Below the pieces are notes generated by a model that saw nothing but the letters and a program-made list of their open reading frames with translations, did no database searches and was not told where the DNA came from. Positions 8,291 through 16,502 of a DNA stretch of 36,753 nt are shown here, in pieces. The position numbers were made by a program, and so were the translations under genes. Each line of letters opens with the position of its first letter. Position 1 is the first letter of the stretch. The stretch covers positions 1 to 36,753 of IMG/VR virus record IMGVR_UViG_3300036819_000343, one strand, 5' to 3'. The DNA is from a virus.

Positions 8291-8306
8291 TGCATCTGCA
8301 GATGCA
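8291..8306. promoter_or_regulatory. Perfect 16-bp palindrome, possible operator
   Basis: TGCATCTGCAGATGCA is a perfect palindrome 64 nt upstream of the 8370 gene, at a distance suitable for a repressor or activator site. The rest of 8171-8369 holds short GC-rich inverted repeats (CGCCGTCGGCG at about 8221) and no supported gene. Confidence 0.35.
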
Positions 8307-8369
8307 GTCTATTGTGCCCATTGGTAGAGCTGGGTTGCTGAGTACGATTGAAATAGGAGGATTACACAA

Positions 8370-8621
8370 ATGCTAAAACGACACGGTGGATTTGTATTCG
8401 ATGACAGTCAATTCCCGAAGCCTGGAGATGCTGATTTTATTCCGACGACGGAAGATGATTTCTGGCTGCACGGCAGCCTCATGCAGCAGAAACGGCAACA
8501 CACAGTTGAACGGCAGCCCTATTCAAGTAAACCTGTAAAGTTTTCAGAAAGATGCAGGAGATTATCGAAGGCAAGCGGAAAGCTCGACAAGAGTTTGGAC
8601 CGCAACCCTGATTATTACTAG
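8370..8621 (+). CDS. Hypothetical small phage protein
   Basis: An 83-residue protein of unknown function. It has an excellent ribosome site (AGGAGGATTAC) nine bases before the ATG. The N-terminal half is acidic (DDSQFPKPGDADFIPTTEDDFW) and the C-terminal half is basic (KFSERCRRLSKASGKLDKS), without membrane helices. The same GGAGGATTAC leader precedes the gene at 8758, so the two are probably expressed in the same way. No domain is recognised. Confidence 0.6.
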   Translation: MLKRHGGFVFDDSQFPKPGDADFIPTTEDDFWLHGSLMQQKRQHTVERQPYSSKPVKFSERCRRLSKASGKLDKSLDRNPDYY

Positions 8622-8757
8622 CCCACCAGCAGAACTCGAAACATAAATTCCCCGCAGCGCATTGATTTAGCAGAGAGTTATCGCGGCCCAGAAAAGTTTC
8701 CGCAAAACTACATACTAGAGAGGGATGAGCAACAGAAATCTCTGGAGGATTACCTCA

Positions 8758-9258
8758 ATGCCATTCGACATCACATCTCTCAAAGCCACTCGCCGAGCGC
8801 AGACAGAACGCAAGCTGGATGAACTCAATACCCTAACTCCCCGACAACTCTCTAACCTGCGGCGTAAACGTTTCACAAACAGCCAACATTTGGCTTTCTA
8901 CTACGCGCACGTCGTCGAACTCCCCAACGGTTGTTTTGGATGGACAGGAAATTCCAAGCCAGCATCGCAAGGTGCGTATCCCATGATGCCGTTGGATAAC
9001 GGTCGGTGTGGTCACGCCGTCGCATGGGCCTACAAGCACATTCGAGGTCAGGAGCCACCGACGCGTGGGTCTGGATTGGAACTCAGTCATCAATGCGAGG
9101 ACAAAGGACTAGGCAGTCGTTGCGCGAATAGTGCGCATGTCAAGACTGAAACTCGCGAGATCAATCTGGGACGAATATCTGAAGAAAAGCGGAAAGCGAG
9201 AATGGCGAAGGCGCGGTCTTTCAAGAAATGCAACATCAAGAAAAACTCGATTGGATAA
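8758..9258 (+). CDS. HNH-like zinc-binding endonuclease-type protein
   Basis: A 166-residue protein. The centre reads as a small HNH-like unit: PNGCFGW and GHAVAWAYKH, then LELSHQCEDKGLGSRCANSAHVKTETREINLG at about residues 110-140. In phage homing-type HNH proteins the matching segment (L-x-H-x-C ... C-x-N-x-x-H-L) binds metal and zinc. I chose the ATG at 8758, preceded by GGAGGATTAC, over the in-frame ATG at 8725, although that one also has an AGAGAGGG site. It may be a free-standing homing endonuclease. The residues are not a perfect match, so a non-catalytic DNA-binding relative is possible. The next gene begins on its stop codon. Confidence 0.62.
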   Translation: MPFDITSLKATRRAQTERKLDELNTLTPRQLSNLRRKRFTNSQHLAFYYAHVVELPNGCFGWTGNSKPASQGAYPMMPLDNGRCGHAVAWAYKHIRGQEPPTRGSGLELSHQCEDKGLGSRCANSAHVKTETREINLGRISEEKRKARMAKARSFKKCNIKKNSIG

Positions 9259-9647
9259 TGTTGGCCTTCTATCGCTGCCTGATCAGAGAAGCCGAGCTAG
9301 ACCCTGAAAGGCGTCGACGGGAGCAGAAGCGGCGACGCGCAGAAAAGTTCCGAGAGACTGCGGCGGCTTTCTGGAAACAGCAGAGACAAATCAGGGAACA
9401 AAGAGTAGCAGCGGATTGGGCCAAAGTAACTGATGATGTTGTGAACCGTATGCTCCGTGCCTCAAAACTCGTCGGCCCTAAAGCAACGTTCGAGGAGCTT
9501 GCCGTAGAGTTCACAATTCCAAACGCCTCGACCGGTCGCAAGACGAACCTGAAGAACAAACTGACGCGCATCGTTCGTAAACATTCAGGCCACGGAAAGA
9601 ATGACGCAGCGTATGTGTGTGAACTCCGCTCCGCATTGAAGCACTAG
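9258..9647 (+). CDS. Hypothetical coiled-coil, basic protein
   Basis: About 129 residues if translation starts at the ATG at 9258, which overlaps the stop of the previous gene (TAATG) and suggests translational coupling; an upstream ATG at 9228 in the same frame would add 10 residues. The first 60 residues are a long charged helix (ELDPERRRREQKRRRAEKFRE). The C-terminal half has a small helical domain ending with KTNLKNKLTRIVRKHSGHG and could bind DNA. I do not recognise the family. It lies just before the packaging module, so a role in early phage development or DNA handling is possible but unproven. Confidence 0.55.
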   Translation: MLAFYRCLIREAELDPERRRREQKRRRAEKFRETAAAFWKQQRQIREQRVAADWAKVTDDVVNRMLRASKLVGPKATFEELAVEFTIPNASTGRKTNLKNKLTRIVRKHSGHGKNDAAYVCELRSALKH

Positions 9648-9684
9648 TTCTACCCCTGGCAGTCATTACAACCGCCACTGACGG

Positions 9685-9792
9685 GATGCTGGAGGTCAGG
9701 GAGTTGTCTATCAAACTCCAGCATCAATCTCAGTTCTGAGCTATAGCGACTCAGTCCTCCAATACGTTATGAAGCCGTCTGGGATGGACGGC
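9685..9792 (+). other. Three consecutive hairpins upstream of the packaging module
   Basis: The 187-nt gap before the HNH gene holds three inverted repeats: GATGCTGGAG (9685-9694) with CTCCAGCATC (9716-9725); CTGAG (9736-9740) with CTCAG (9750-9754); and GCCGTC (9774-9779) with GACGGC (9787-9792). GGAGTT/AACTCC inside the first repeat offers a competing fold. This could be a leader that controls the packaging genes, but no terminator U-run follows. Confidence 0.4.
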
Positions 9793-9834
9793 AACTCAAC
9801 GCCCTTCGAGGCACCGACCTCGGAAGCGCGCTGA

Positions 9835-10158
9835 ATGGACGAGAAGAAGAAACGCAAGTATCACGATGACCGAATAAAACAGAAGGTCATCGAGTATTAC
9901 GGGATTGCTGGCGGGTGCTGTTTTCCTGGCTGTGAAGTGGATGAGGTAGACCAACTCACAATAGATCACATACACGGTCGAACTGTCAGGGACATGCACG
10001 TCAAGACTGGCCTTGATTTCTACCGCTGGCTACTCGCTAACGATTTTCCACGGTCTTATCAGACGCTTTGCTGGAATCACAATTATCAAAAAGCCTGTTG
10101 GGTGCGAAAAGGTGCGCGGCCAGGGCGATTCAATTACAAATGGAGCCGTTACAAATGA
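9835..10158 (+). CDS. HNH endonuclease, packaging-associated
   Basis: A 107-residue HNH-family nuclease. The segment GGCCFPGCEVDEVDQLTIDHIHG followed about 40 residues later by YQTLCWNHNYQK gives the HNH pattern: two cysteines, the core Asp-His, and the closing Cys-x-x-His-Asn. Small HNH proteins beside the terminase genes are common in HK97-like phages, and in HK97 such a protein is needed with the terminase to cut cos DNA (established knowledge). Here it sits ahead of the methyltransferase and terminase genes. GGAAG precedes the ATG by about nine bases. Its stop overlaps the next start (ATGA), so it is coupled to the methyltransferase. Confidence 0.83.
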   Translation: MDEKKKRKYHDDRIKQKVIEYYGIAGGCCFPGCEVDEVDQLTIDHIHGRTVRDMHVKTGLDFYRWLLANDFPRSYQTLCWNHNYQKACWVRKGARPGRFNYKWSRYK

Positions 10159-11411
10159 AGATTTCAGAACTTCGGCAGGATGATAAAAACCTAAACAGCG
10201 GTACTTTCCGAGGCAAGCAAGTGTTGTCCCGCTCGATCCGAGAGCTGGGCGCAGGTCGCAGCGTTCTTATCGACCGCAATGGAAAGCTGATAGCAGGAAA
10301 CAAAACCGCTGAAGCTGCGGCTGACATAGGTATGGACGACGTTATCGTTGTTGAATCCGACGGCACGAAGCTGGTCGTTGTAAAAAGAACAGATCTTGAC
10401 CTCGACACGGACGCCAAAGCAAAAGAACTTGCACTGGCTGACAATCGTGCTGGTCAGCTTGGACTCGAGTGGAATCCTGATGCGTTGAAAGATCTCTCTA
10501 GCGAGATCGACATGTTCCCTTACTTCAATGGTGAGGAACTCAAAGAATTAACCGTTGAGGCAGGGAAGGTTGTCACGCCTGAACCGCCCGCTCCTAAAGC
10601 AGATCTGGCCGAGAAGCTACTGACGCAGTGGAACATCCAGCGAGGCCAGGTATGGGAAATCCCAAGCAAAACCGTATCGGGAAAAGTTCACCGCATAATG
10701 TGCGGCGACTCTTCGGATACTGAAGACGTCGCCAAATTATTTAGGGGTGGTGAGAAGGCATCGCTACTCGCAACCGACCCGCCGTATGGAGTGGCTTATG
10801 GAGTTGATTCGGGCGCAGATTCGGCCCAACGATTCTCGGCAATTCATGGCGATGAGGCCGACGGCGAAAAACTGCAGGCGTTTCTGGAATCTGTTTTCTC
10901 GACCGCACTTCCGTTCCTGAGAGACGACGCCGCTTGGTACATCTGGCACGCGCAGTTAACGCAGGCATTCTTTGCTGCCGCTGCTGCCTCTGCCGCCGAT
11001 CTATTGATTCATCGCCAGATCATCTGGGCGAAGAATCGTTTCATCTTGGGGCATGGTGATTATCACTGGCGGCACGAGCTTTGCTACTACGGCTGGCGAA
11101 AGGGAAACAGGACCAGGTTCTTCGGCGATAGAGCGCAGGATACTGTGTGGGAAATTGACAGGCCATCTGCCGCAATCGCTCATCCAACTGAAAAGCCCGT
11201 CGAGCTATTCGTTCGACCGATGCGATTCAACACGCTGCCAGGAGAGATCTGTTACGAGCCGTTTAGTGGCAGCGGGACTCAGTTCTGCGCCGCCGAGCAG
11301 GAAGGACGGCGTTGCTACGGAATGGAAATAGAGCCGAAGTACATTGCCGTCGCTCTAGAACGAATGAAGGACATGGGACTCGCTGCGAGGTTAAGCGAAT
11401 GCAAGACATAA
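10155..11411 (+). CDS. ParB-like domain fused to DNA methyltransferase
   Basis: A 418-residue two-domain protein. Residues about 1-125 resemble a ParB/sulfiredoxin-like domain (ISELRQ near the start, LIDRNGKLIAGNKTAEAA in the middle). The rest is an amino-methyltransferase of the beta class: catalytic DPPYGVAYG comes first, and the AdoMet motif YEPFSGSGTQF is near the end with the PTEKPVEL element before it. Fusions like this are frequent upstream of terminases in temperate phages; they methylate adenine or N4-cytosine, probably to hide phage DNA from host restriction or to mark it. The start at 10155 (ATGA overlap with the HNH stop) is preferred over an upstream in-frame ATG at 10068 inside the HNH gene. 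Confidence 0.9.
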   Translation: MKISELRQDDKNLNSGTFRGKQVLSRSIRELGAGRSVLIDRNGKLIAGNKTAEAAADIGMDDVIVVESDGTKLVVVKRTDLDLDTDAKAKELALADNRAGQLGLEWNPDALKDLSSEIDMFPYFNGEELKELTVEAGKVVTPEPPAPKADLAEKLLTQWNIQRGQVWEIPSKTVSGKVHRIMCGDSSDTEDVAKLFRGGEKASLLATDPPYGVAYGVDSGADSAQRFSAIHGDEADGEKLQAFLESVFSTALPFLRDDAAWYIWHAQLTQAFFAAAAASAADLLIHRQIIWAKNRFILGHGDYHWRHELCYYGWRKGNRTRFFGDRAQDTVWEIDRPSAAIAHPTEKPVELFVRPMRFNTLPGEICYEPFSGSGTQFCAAEQEGRRCYGMEIEPKYIAVALERMKDMGLAARLSECKT

Positions 11412-11548
11412 ATGCTTCATTCAGCCTCCGCGAACTGAGAGCACTGCCAGAACTCAGCGATTATCAGAAACGACTAATACAGCTTCTGGAACAGAATCTG
11501 GTCGAAGGACACAGGACGAGAGATGAACAACGAGCAAACAATGAATAG
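11399..11548 (+). CDS. Small helical protein before terminase
   Basis: A 49-residue ORF overlapping the end of the methyltransferase by 13 nt and the start of the small terminase by 26 nt. GAGG lies nine bases upstream of the ATG at 11399. The product is one amphipathic helical stretch (SLRELRALPELSDYQKRLIQLLEQN). The tight nesting between two genes suggests a real phage gene, though its size makes this uncertain. Function unknown. Confidence 0.42.
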   Translation: MQDINASFSLRELRALPELSDYQKRLIQLLEQNLVEGHRTRDEQRANNE

Positions 11549-11846
11549 CAGTCTGGTTTGCCCAGATCATCTCTCCCAATCGGCCCGCGCTGAATGGAAT
11601 CGGATGGTCTCTGTTGAAGAGATCACGCCAGAGGATGCACCCGCACTAGCGGCTTATTGTGCGGCATACGGTCGTTGGGCTGATGCTGAAGAAAAGATTC
11701 AAGAGTTCGGAGTAGTGATACAGAACAAATCAAAGAATCCTATTCAGAATCCTTACGTGGCGGTAGCACAGCAATCCCTGTCGATAATGCACAAATTCCT
11801 CAGCCTCCTACAGCACAAACAGAACAACAAGCAACTGTCACCCTAA
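11523..11846 (+). CDS. terS: Terminase small subunit, P27-like
   Basis: A 107-residue protein matching the pattern of the P27 small-terminase family: LSQSARAEWNRMV, then an acidic DAPALAAYCAAYGRWADAEEKI segment, a GVV strand, NPIQNPYVAVAQQ and a final helix with HKF. It would recognise the phage DNA end (cos or pac) and guide the large subunit. The C-terminus is short and Gln/Asn-rich (HKQNNKQLSP), lacking the usual GLTPxSR ending of the family. Another P27-like gene is present at 19643. The position immediately before the large terminase makes this one the likely functional partner. Confidence 0.8.
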   Translation: MNNEQTMNSSLVCPDHLSQSARAEWNRMVSVEEITPEDAPALAAYCAAYGRWADAEEKIQEFGVVIQNKSKNPIQNPYVAVAQQSLSIMHKFLSLLQHKQNNKQLSP

Positions 11847-11924
11847 TCGCAATTCTGGAGCTGCTTTAATCCCGCCGACGGACATTCGATCCGCACCCTT
11901 GCGTTACCTCCCGTGCGTATCTCT

Positions 11925-13709
11925 ATGTCCAATGTTCCAGTAAACCCGATTGTCGACGCCTACATTGCAGGCGTTATCGACGGCTCCGTTGTCGCTTGCA
12001 AGTGGATTCGCAAGGCAATGCAGCGGCACGTTCGTGATTTGGAGAACGGCCACGAGCGTGAATTGTGGTTCGATCCAAAGGCCGCTAACTACGTAATCGA
12101 CTTCTGCCAGACGTTCTGCATTCCTCCAAATGATTCGCACCCGATGAGGCTCTACCCAGCCGAGCAAGCGTGGCTTGCGATTTTGTACGGATGGAAAAGA
12201 ACAGACGGAACTCGTCGTTTTCGCCGCACGTTGTTCCTGGTCGCCAAGAAGAACGGCAAGAGCGGCGTGAGTGCTGCGTTGGCCCTTTATCACCTGGTTG
12301 CCGATGGCGAGCAGTCGGCTCGCGTGTATTGCGCGGCAACGACCATGAAACAGGCTCGTACCGTTTTCAAAGAAGCGGTACTGATGCGAGAGCGTCATCC
12401 CGACTTAAAAGTCGCGGTTCAGCAGGCAGGCAATGAGCCAGTCATTGCTCTACACATTCCATCCTCAGGATCACGTCTTTCACCGATGGCGCGATCCGCC
12501 GACACGGAAGACGGCGCAGTTGTGTCTGCTGCTATTTGTGACGAAATCCATCGTTGGAAGAGCGAGGAGTTGTGGACGGTCCTAAAGCTGGGTGGGCGTA
12601 CCCGAAAGCAGCCAATGATGATTTGTATCTCTACGGCAGGCGCCTCTGCGGGAGGAACTTCCGTCTGCTGGAACGAGTACGAGTATTGCTGCAAGATTCT
12701 CGACGGGCATGTAGTTGACGACGAAATCATGCCCATGCTGTTTACCCTCGATGACGACGATGATTACAAGGACGAGAAGCTATGGGTCAAATCAAATCCC
12801 GCACTCGGCTATCTCTTCGAAATTGATACGATCCGCAGAGAATTCAAAGAGACGGAGGGGAAGCCCACCAGCCTCGGCGAATTCAAACGGTTTTCTCTCA
12901 ACATCTGGTCATCGGAATCTGAAAACCCTGCAATCGAAATAGACAAGTGGGACGCTTGTACCCGTGCGCCTCTTGCAAATCATCCAGACCCACGACGCCT
13001 TCGTGCCGAATCGCTCAAAGAATTAGCAGGCAAAGAGTGCTATGCCGCCCTGGACCTTGCTCCGAAGAATGACACTTCATCTCTCGTTCTCTTGTTTCCC
13101 GACCAGTGGCGCGTAATCGAGTACTTCTGGTGCCCGAAAGATAACGTCGCCGCTCGTGTTAAACGCGACCACGTTCCATACGACACCTGGTCAGATCAGG
13201 GCTTTATCACATTGACGCCAGGAAATCTGACTGATGTTCGCTTCATTGCCGAACAGATCGCTGAAATCAACAAGCAATTTGATCTGAAGGAGATCGCTTA
13301 TGACGATGCTTGGTCGTCGGAGCTAGTCCGAATGCTTGAAGAAAGCGGCTTCCCGATGCAGAAGTTCGTTGCGTTCCCACAGTCGCACATTCGGATGAAC
13401 GGCCCATGCCAGGAATTCATGCGGAAAGTATTGCGGAGGGACTTCACTCACGATCGTAACCCTGTGATGCGCTGGCAAATGGCGAGCCTTCGCTGGAACA
13501 CACAAAAGGCTACGAGCTTTATCAAACCGTCTCGCGACCGTAAGCGGGAGAAGATTGACGGCCCAGCGTCTCTCATCATGGCACTCGCTCGTGCTACGGC
13601 ACCAGAAAACATTGCCAAGCCTAAGAAATCATTCTGGGTGGTTCAGTCCTCGATCAGCCCCGTTCCAATGTCTGACTTAGAAAAACAATTCGGAATTGTA
13701 TTGGAGTAA
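11925..13709 (+). CDS. terL: Terminase large subunit (HK97-like)
   Basis: About 594 residues from the ATG at 11925; an in-frame GTG at 11913 is a possible start, and neither has a clear ribosome site. The ATPase domain is early: a Walker A variant VAKKNGKSGVSAALA near residue 107 and a Walker B VVSAAICDEIHRW near residue 200. The nuclease domain begins with ALDLAPKNDTSSLVLLF at about residue 375 and includes EIAYDDAWSS further on. It powers DNA translocation into the prohead and cuts the concatemer. It follows the P27-type small subunit after a 78-nt gap without a gene and precedes an HTH protein and the portal gene. Confidence 0.95.
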   Translation: MSNVPVNPIVDAYIAGVIDGSVVACKWIRKAMQRHVRDLENGHERELWFDPKAANYVIDFCQTFCIPPNDSHPMRLYPAEQAWLAILYGWKRTDGTRRFRRTLFLVAKKNGKSGVSAALALYHLVADGEQSARVYCAATTMKQARTVFKEAVLMRERHPDLKVAVQQAGNEPVIALHIPSSGSRLSPMARSADTEDGAVVSAAICDEIHRWKSEELWTVLKLGGRTRKQPMMICISTAGASAGGTSVCWNEYEYCCKILDGHVVDDEIMPMLFTLDDDDDYKDEKLWVKSNPALGYLFEIDTIRREFKETEGKPTSLGEFKRFSLNIWSSESENPAIEIDKWDACTRAPLANHPDPRRLRAESLKELAGKECYAALDLAPKNDTSSLVLLFPDQWRVIEYFWCPKDNVAARVKRDHVPYDTWSDQGFITLTPGNLTDVRFIAEQIAEINKQFDLKEIAYDDAWSSELVRMLEESGFPMQKFVAFPQSHIRMNGPCQEFMRKVLRRDFTHDRNPVMRWQMASLRWNTQKATSFIKPSRDRKREKIDGPASLIMALARATAPENIAKPKKSFWVVQSSISPVPMSDLEKQFGIVLE

Positions 13710-13712
13710 CGG

Positions 13713-14093
13713 ATGATAGGACGCAAGCGCACGGTATCTTACGAAGCTGTTGTCGACTACAAGAGAGCACACCCTCATCACTACCAAGCGGCGATTGCCG
13801 ACTACTTCAGAATAAGTCAAAAGCAGGTCAGTCGCATTCTGCGTCAAAACGGGATTCTCAGCCATTGTGTAAAAGGGCGGCGTCCTCTAAAGCGCAGAAC
13901 ACGATGGCATGACGGCATACCCACTCTCAGAGCAGGACAACTGGCCAACGAGCGTTTCCGCTGGGAATCGCTGCTCGTACAAGAAGGACTTGGGCTAGGG
14001 CGCGGAACGCGCATAGGCGGCAAGCATATCTATTACGGAGAAGATCCAGTCAAAGAGAAGCTCCCCGTCAACGACGACGATTCGACTATCTAG
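13713..14093 (+). CDS. HTH-domain protein between terminase and portal
   Basis: A 126-residue protein. Residues about 9-45 form a probable helix-turn-helix (VVDYKRAHPHHYQAAIADYF, then ISQKQVSRILRQNGI), like the domains of recombinases and of small-terminase-like phage proteins. The centre is Arg-rich and the C-terminus contains a GRGTRIGGKHIYYG segment and ends acidic. GGAG lies ahead of the ATG, 4 nt past the large-terminase stop. It may be an accessory packaging or DNA-binding protein, or a regulator. Its stop codon lies inside the first copy of the 16-bp repeat described separately. Confidence 0.68.
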   Translation: MIGRKRTVSYEAVVDYKRAHPHHYQAAIADYFRISQKQVSRILRQNGILSHCVKGRRPLKRRTRWHDGIPTLRAGQLANERFRWESLLVQEGLGLGRGTRIGGKHIYYGEDPVKEKLPVNDDDSTI

Positions 14094-14099
14094 CCCTTA
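14084..14099 (+). repeat. Dispersed repeat copy 1
   Basis: GACTATCTAGCCCTTA, differing at one base from copies at 20045 and 21477. It overlaps the stop codon of the HTH gene and lies 67 nt upstream of the portal start. The 67-nt gap also has small hairpins, ATACC-CGCT-GGTAT and GAATC-CATT-GATTC. Confidence 0.75.
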
Positions 14100-14166
14100 G
14101 TAGATACCCGCTGGTATTCGTGTCCCTGCCCGCACACAGAATCCATTGATTCCTGAAAAGGCTTAC

Positions 14167-15810
14167 ATGCCCTTGATTTCCCTTAATTTGTCCGACCCTC
14201 CTAGCTTCAGAATGGATGGCGGGACTTCCACTCTAGCTGCGCCATCCGCTGACCTCGTACAGGCACTCATTGGATTCCCAGCGGCTGCTGGTAAGCCAGT
14301 TACTAGGGCTACGGCTATTCGTGTTGCGGCAGTGCTGTCGTCCGTAAAGATGCTGGCCAATGACATCGCAAAGATGCCGTTGATCCTGCGCGAGACGCAG
14401 ATTGCGAACAACAGGCAGCGAACGCAGCCTGCAATTGATAAACCCCTCTATTCGCTTTTACGTGATTGTCCTAATCGGTGGCAGACGTCATATCAGCTTC
14501 GCTGGTTCCTCGCCTCACAGCTCGTAATGAATGGCAATTGCTTCTGCCAGAAGATTGTGAACCAGGCTGGTGATCTGCTTGAACTAGTTCCCATGAATGC
14601 CTGGAGCATGGCCGTCAAATGGGACTACAGCGATTCAAAAGCACAAGTGGCTCGTGATGGCAGCAAGACTCCTGTGCTCAAGTGGCTTTATGAGTGTGGG
14701 AATGGAGTAGTGCGCGAGTTCTATCAAGAGGACATCTGGCATGTGTCTGCTCACAACCTCGAAGGCATCGGCATTGAGGGCGCGGCAACCATAGCTCTTG
14801 CAAAGGAAGCAATCAGCGTTCTAATCGCCGCCGAAGAAACAGCAGGACGCAACTTCGCAAATGGCCTGGGCATGGGCGGGTTTATTTCGTTCCCTATTGA
14901 ATCGGGCGTTACCGAAGAACAAGCGCAGGGTGTTGTAGATCGTTTGAAGAAAGACTTCAGCGGGTCCCAGAATGCTGGCAAGTTCTCCATCCTCCCAGGC
15001 GGTGGAAAGTGGGAGCAGATGACGTTCAGCGCACAAGAGTCTCAGCTAATCGAGTCTCGAAAGTGGAATGAAGAGACCATCGCTCGTCTATTCGGCGGTG
15101 CTCCGCTAGTTGTAAAGCTAGGGCTCGGCCAACAGAACAGTACCTACGCCTCAAGCTCAGCGTTCCTGGACGAATACTTCAACACCTCGCTGTTGCCGTA
15201 CACAACGGCGATTGAACAAACGATTACACGAGACCTGATTGACCCTGCAGATAGAGGCAGGCTTTATGCGAAGCATAACGCCGACATCATTCTTCGTGGA
15301 TCTCCGAAAGAACGGGCCGAAACCAATCAAATCAAAATCAACTCGTTTCAGATGACGCCGAACGAGGCACGAGCTATCGAAGATATGGATTCGGTAGAGG
15401 GCGGGGATTTTCTCGTGGGCGGAACTGGAACACCAGTAATTTTCGACATTGCGAAACAGGAATTTTTCATTCCTGGTCAGATACCTCCTGACCCGAACGG
15501 CAATGCAGACACTCCGCAGGCCGACCCGACAGAACCAGAGCCCGATTCGCAAGGTACGGGCAGCGATGGCGATAACGCACCTGCCAAGAAGGCCACAGCT
15601 CGTTTGCAAGTAATTTCAAACTCCCTCGCAGAACGAGTGATGAGGAAGGCGGCGAAATCAGATCTTGACGAGAAGTTTGTTGTCGACGTTCTGGCTTGCA
15701 CTCCAAACGCCGCTGCTGAGTTCTGCCACAAGTACAAGGACATGACAACAGATGAGCAACGTGCGGCTCTCGTCGCAATCGCACAAGGGGAAGAACTATG
15801 TTCAGTTTAA
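14167..15810 (+). CDS. Portal protein (HK97-type)
   Basis: A 547-residue portal protein that forms the dodecameric channel at one vertex of the capsid. Characteristic are an early ATAIRVAAVLSSVKMLANDIAKMPL segment (residues about 50-80), SYQLRWFLASQLVMNGNCF, a central WNEETIARLFGGAPLVVKLG, then YASSSAFLDEYFNTSLLPYTTAIEQ. The C-terminal 130 residues are acidic and Pro-rich, probably a flexible tail. The ATG at 14167 with AAAGG six bases ahead is preferred over a TTG at 14146. It overlaps the protease gene by 13 nt, the usual portal-protease coupling. Confidence 0.92.
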   Translation: MPLISLNLSDPPSFRMDGGTSTLAAPSADLVQALIGFPAAAGKPVTRATAIRVAAVLSSVKMLANDIAKMPLILRETQIANNRQRTQPAIDKPLYSLLRDCPNRWQTSYQLRWFLASQLVMNGNCFCQKIVNQAGDLLELVPMNAWSMAVKWDYSDSKAQVARDGSKTPVLKWLYECGNGVVREFYQEDIWHVSAHNLEGIGIEGAATIALAKEAISVLIAAEETAGRNFANGLGMGGFISFPIESGVTEEQAQGVVDRLKKDFSGSQNAGKFSILPGGGKWEQMTFSAQESQLIESRKWNEETIARLFGGAPLVVKLGLGQQNSTYASSSAFLDEYFNTSLLPYTTAIEQTITRDLIDPADRGRLYAKHNADIILRGSPKERAETNQIKINSFQMTPNEARAIEDMDSVEGGDFLVGGTGTPVIFDIAKQEFFIPGQIPPDPNGNADTPQADPTEPEPDSQGTGSDGDNAPAKKATARLQVISNSLAERVMRKAAKSDLDEKFVVDVLACTPNAAAEFCHKYKDMTTDEQRAALVAIAQGEELCSV

Positions 15811-16502
15811 GAAAAGACAAACCAGGCACCACAGCATTCAGCGCGAAGGCAAGCGGCAAGACCTTGCAGCTTAATATCTTCGACGCAATCGGCGAGGATT
15901 TCTTCGGCGAGGGCATCACTGCGTCCAGCGTCAAGAATGCCCTTGGAGATGGTCAAGAGGATTACTCCGACATTGAACTCAATCTGAACTCTCCTGGCGG
16001 TGATTTGTTTGAGGGAGTGGCGATATACAACCTGCTCAAATCGGCTGGCAAGCCTGTGAATGTGAATGTTCTGGGTCTCGCTGCTAGTGCGGCCTCGCTT
16101 ATTGCGATGGCCGGCACTTCGATCACTATGCAGCTCGGCACTCAAATGATGATCCATGAGGGATTAGCTCTCGCCGTCGGCCACGCTGACGATATGCGAA
16201 AGATGGCTGACACGCTTGAAAGTGTGACGGCATCAGCAGCGGACATCTATGTAGCCCGCACGGGTCTGTCGAAAGACACAATCCTGTCCATGCTGAAAGA
16301 CGAAACGTGGATGAATCCCGAGCAGGCAAAAGCCAACGGATTTGCAACGGCCATTTCAGAGAAGAAGTCTGACATCAAAAGCTCTTTCAACCTGTCGGTA
16401 TTCAAGAACACTCCAGCAGAATTGACCCAACAGGAGAACGCTGAAGAAGACTACACAATTTTTCTTCGTTTGAAGCGGATTGAGGTTGAGAAGAGAAAGT
16501 AA
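15798..16502 (+). CDS. Head maturation protease, ClpP-related
   Basis: A 234-residue serine protease of the ClpP/S14 type. The oxyanion strand is LNSPGGDLFEG (about residue 62-73), the nucleophile is Ser97 in GLAASAAS, the base is His120 in MMIHEG, and the third acidic residue is probably in DETWMNPEQAKANGF. It would cut the delta domain of the capsid protein during prohead maturation. Unusually, the capsid gene is not next but 3.6 kb downstream. The start overlaps the portal end. A C-terminal extension of about 30 residues is charged. Confidence 0.9.
   Translation: MFSLRKDKPGTTAFSAKASGKTLQLNIFDAIGEDFFGEGITASSVKNALGDGQEDYSDIELNLNSPGGDLFEGVAIYNLLKSAGKPVNVNVLGLAASAASLIAMAGTSITMQLGTQMMIHEGLALAVGHADDMRKMADTLESVTASAADIYVARTGLSKDTILSMLKDETWMNPEQAKANGFATAISEKKSDIKSSFNLSVFKNTPAELTQQENAEEDYTIFLRLKRIEVEKRK

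Noticed and set aside
8310-8355. tRNA-like string CATTGGTAGAGC
   Set aside because: It resembles a tRNA D-loop, but no anticodon stem, T-arm or acceptor pairing can be drawn around it.
8185-8376. 63-residue ORF in the gene-free stretch (and a 68-residue ORF on the other strand, 8163-8369)
   Set aside because: The only ribosome-site-like string is directly against the ATG, the product is Arg-rich and of low-complexity, and the ORF overlaps the better supported 8370 gene. The GC-rich palindromes explain the open frame.
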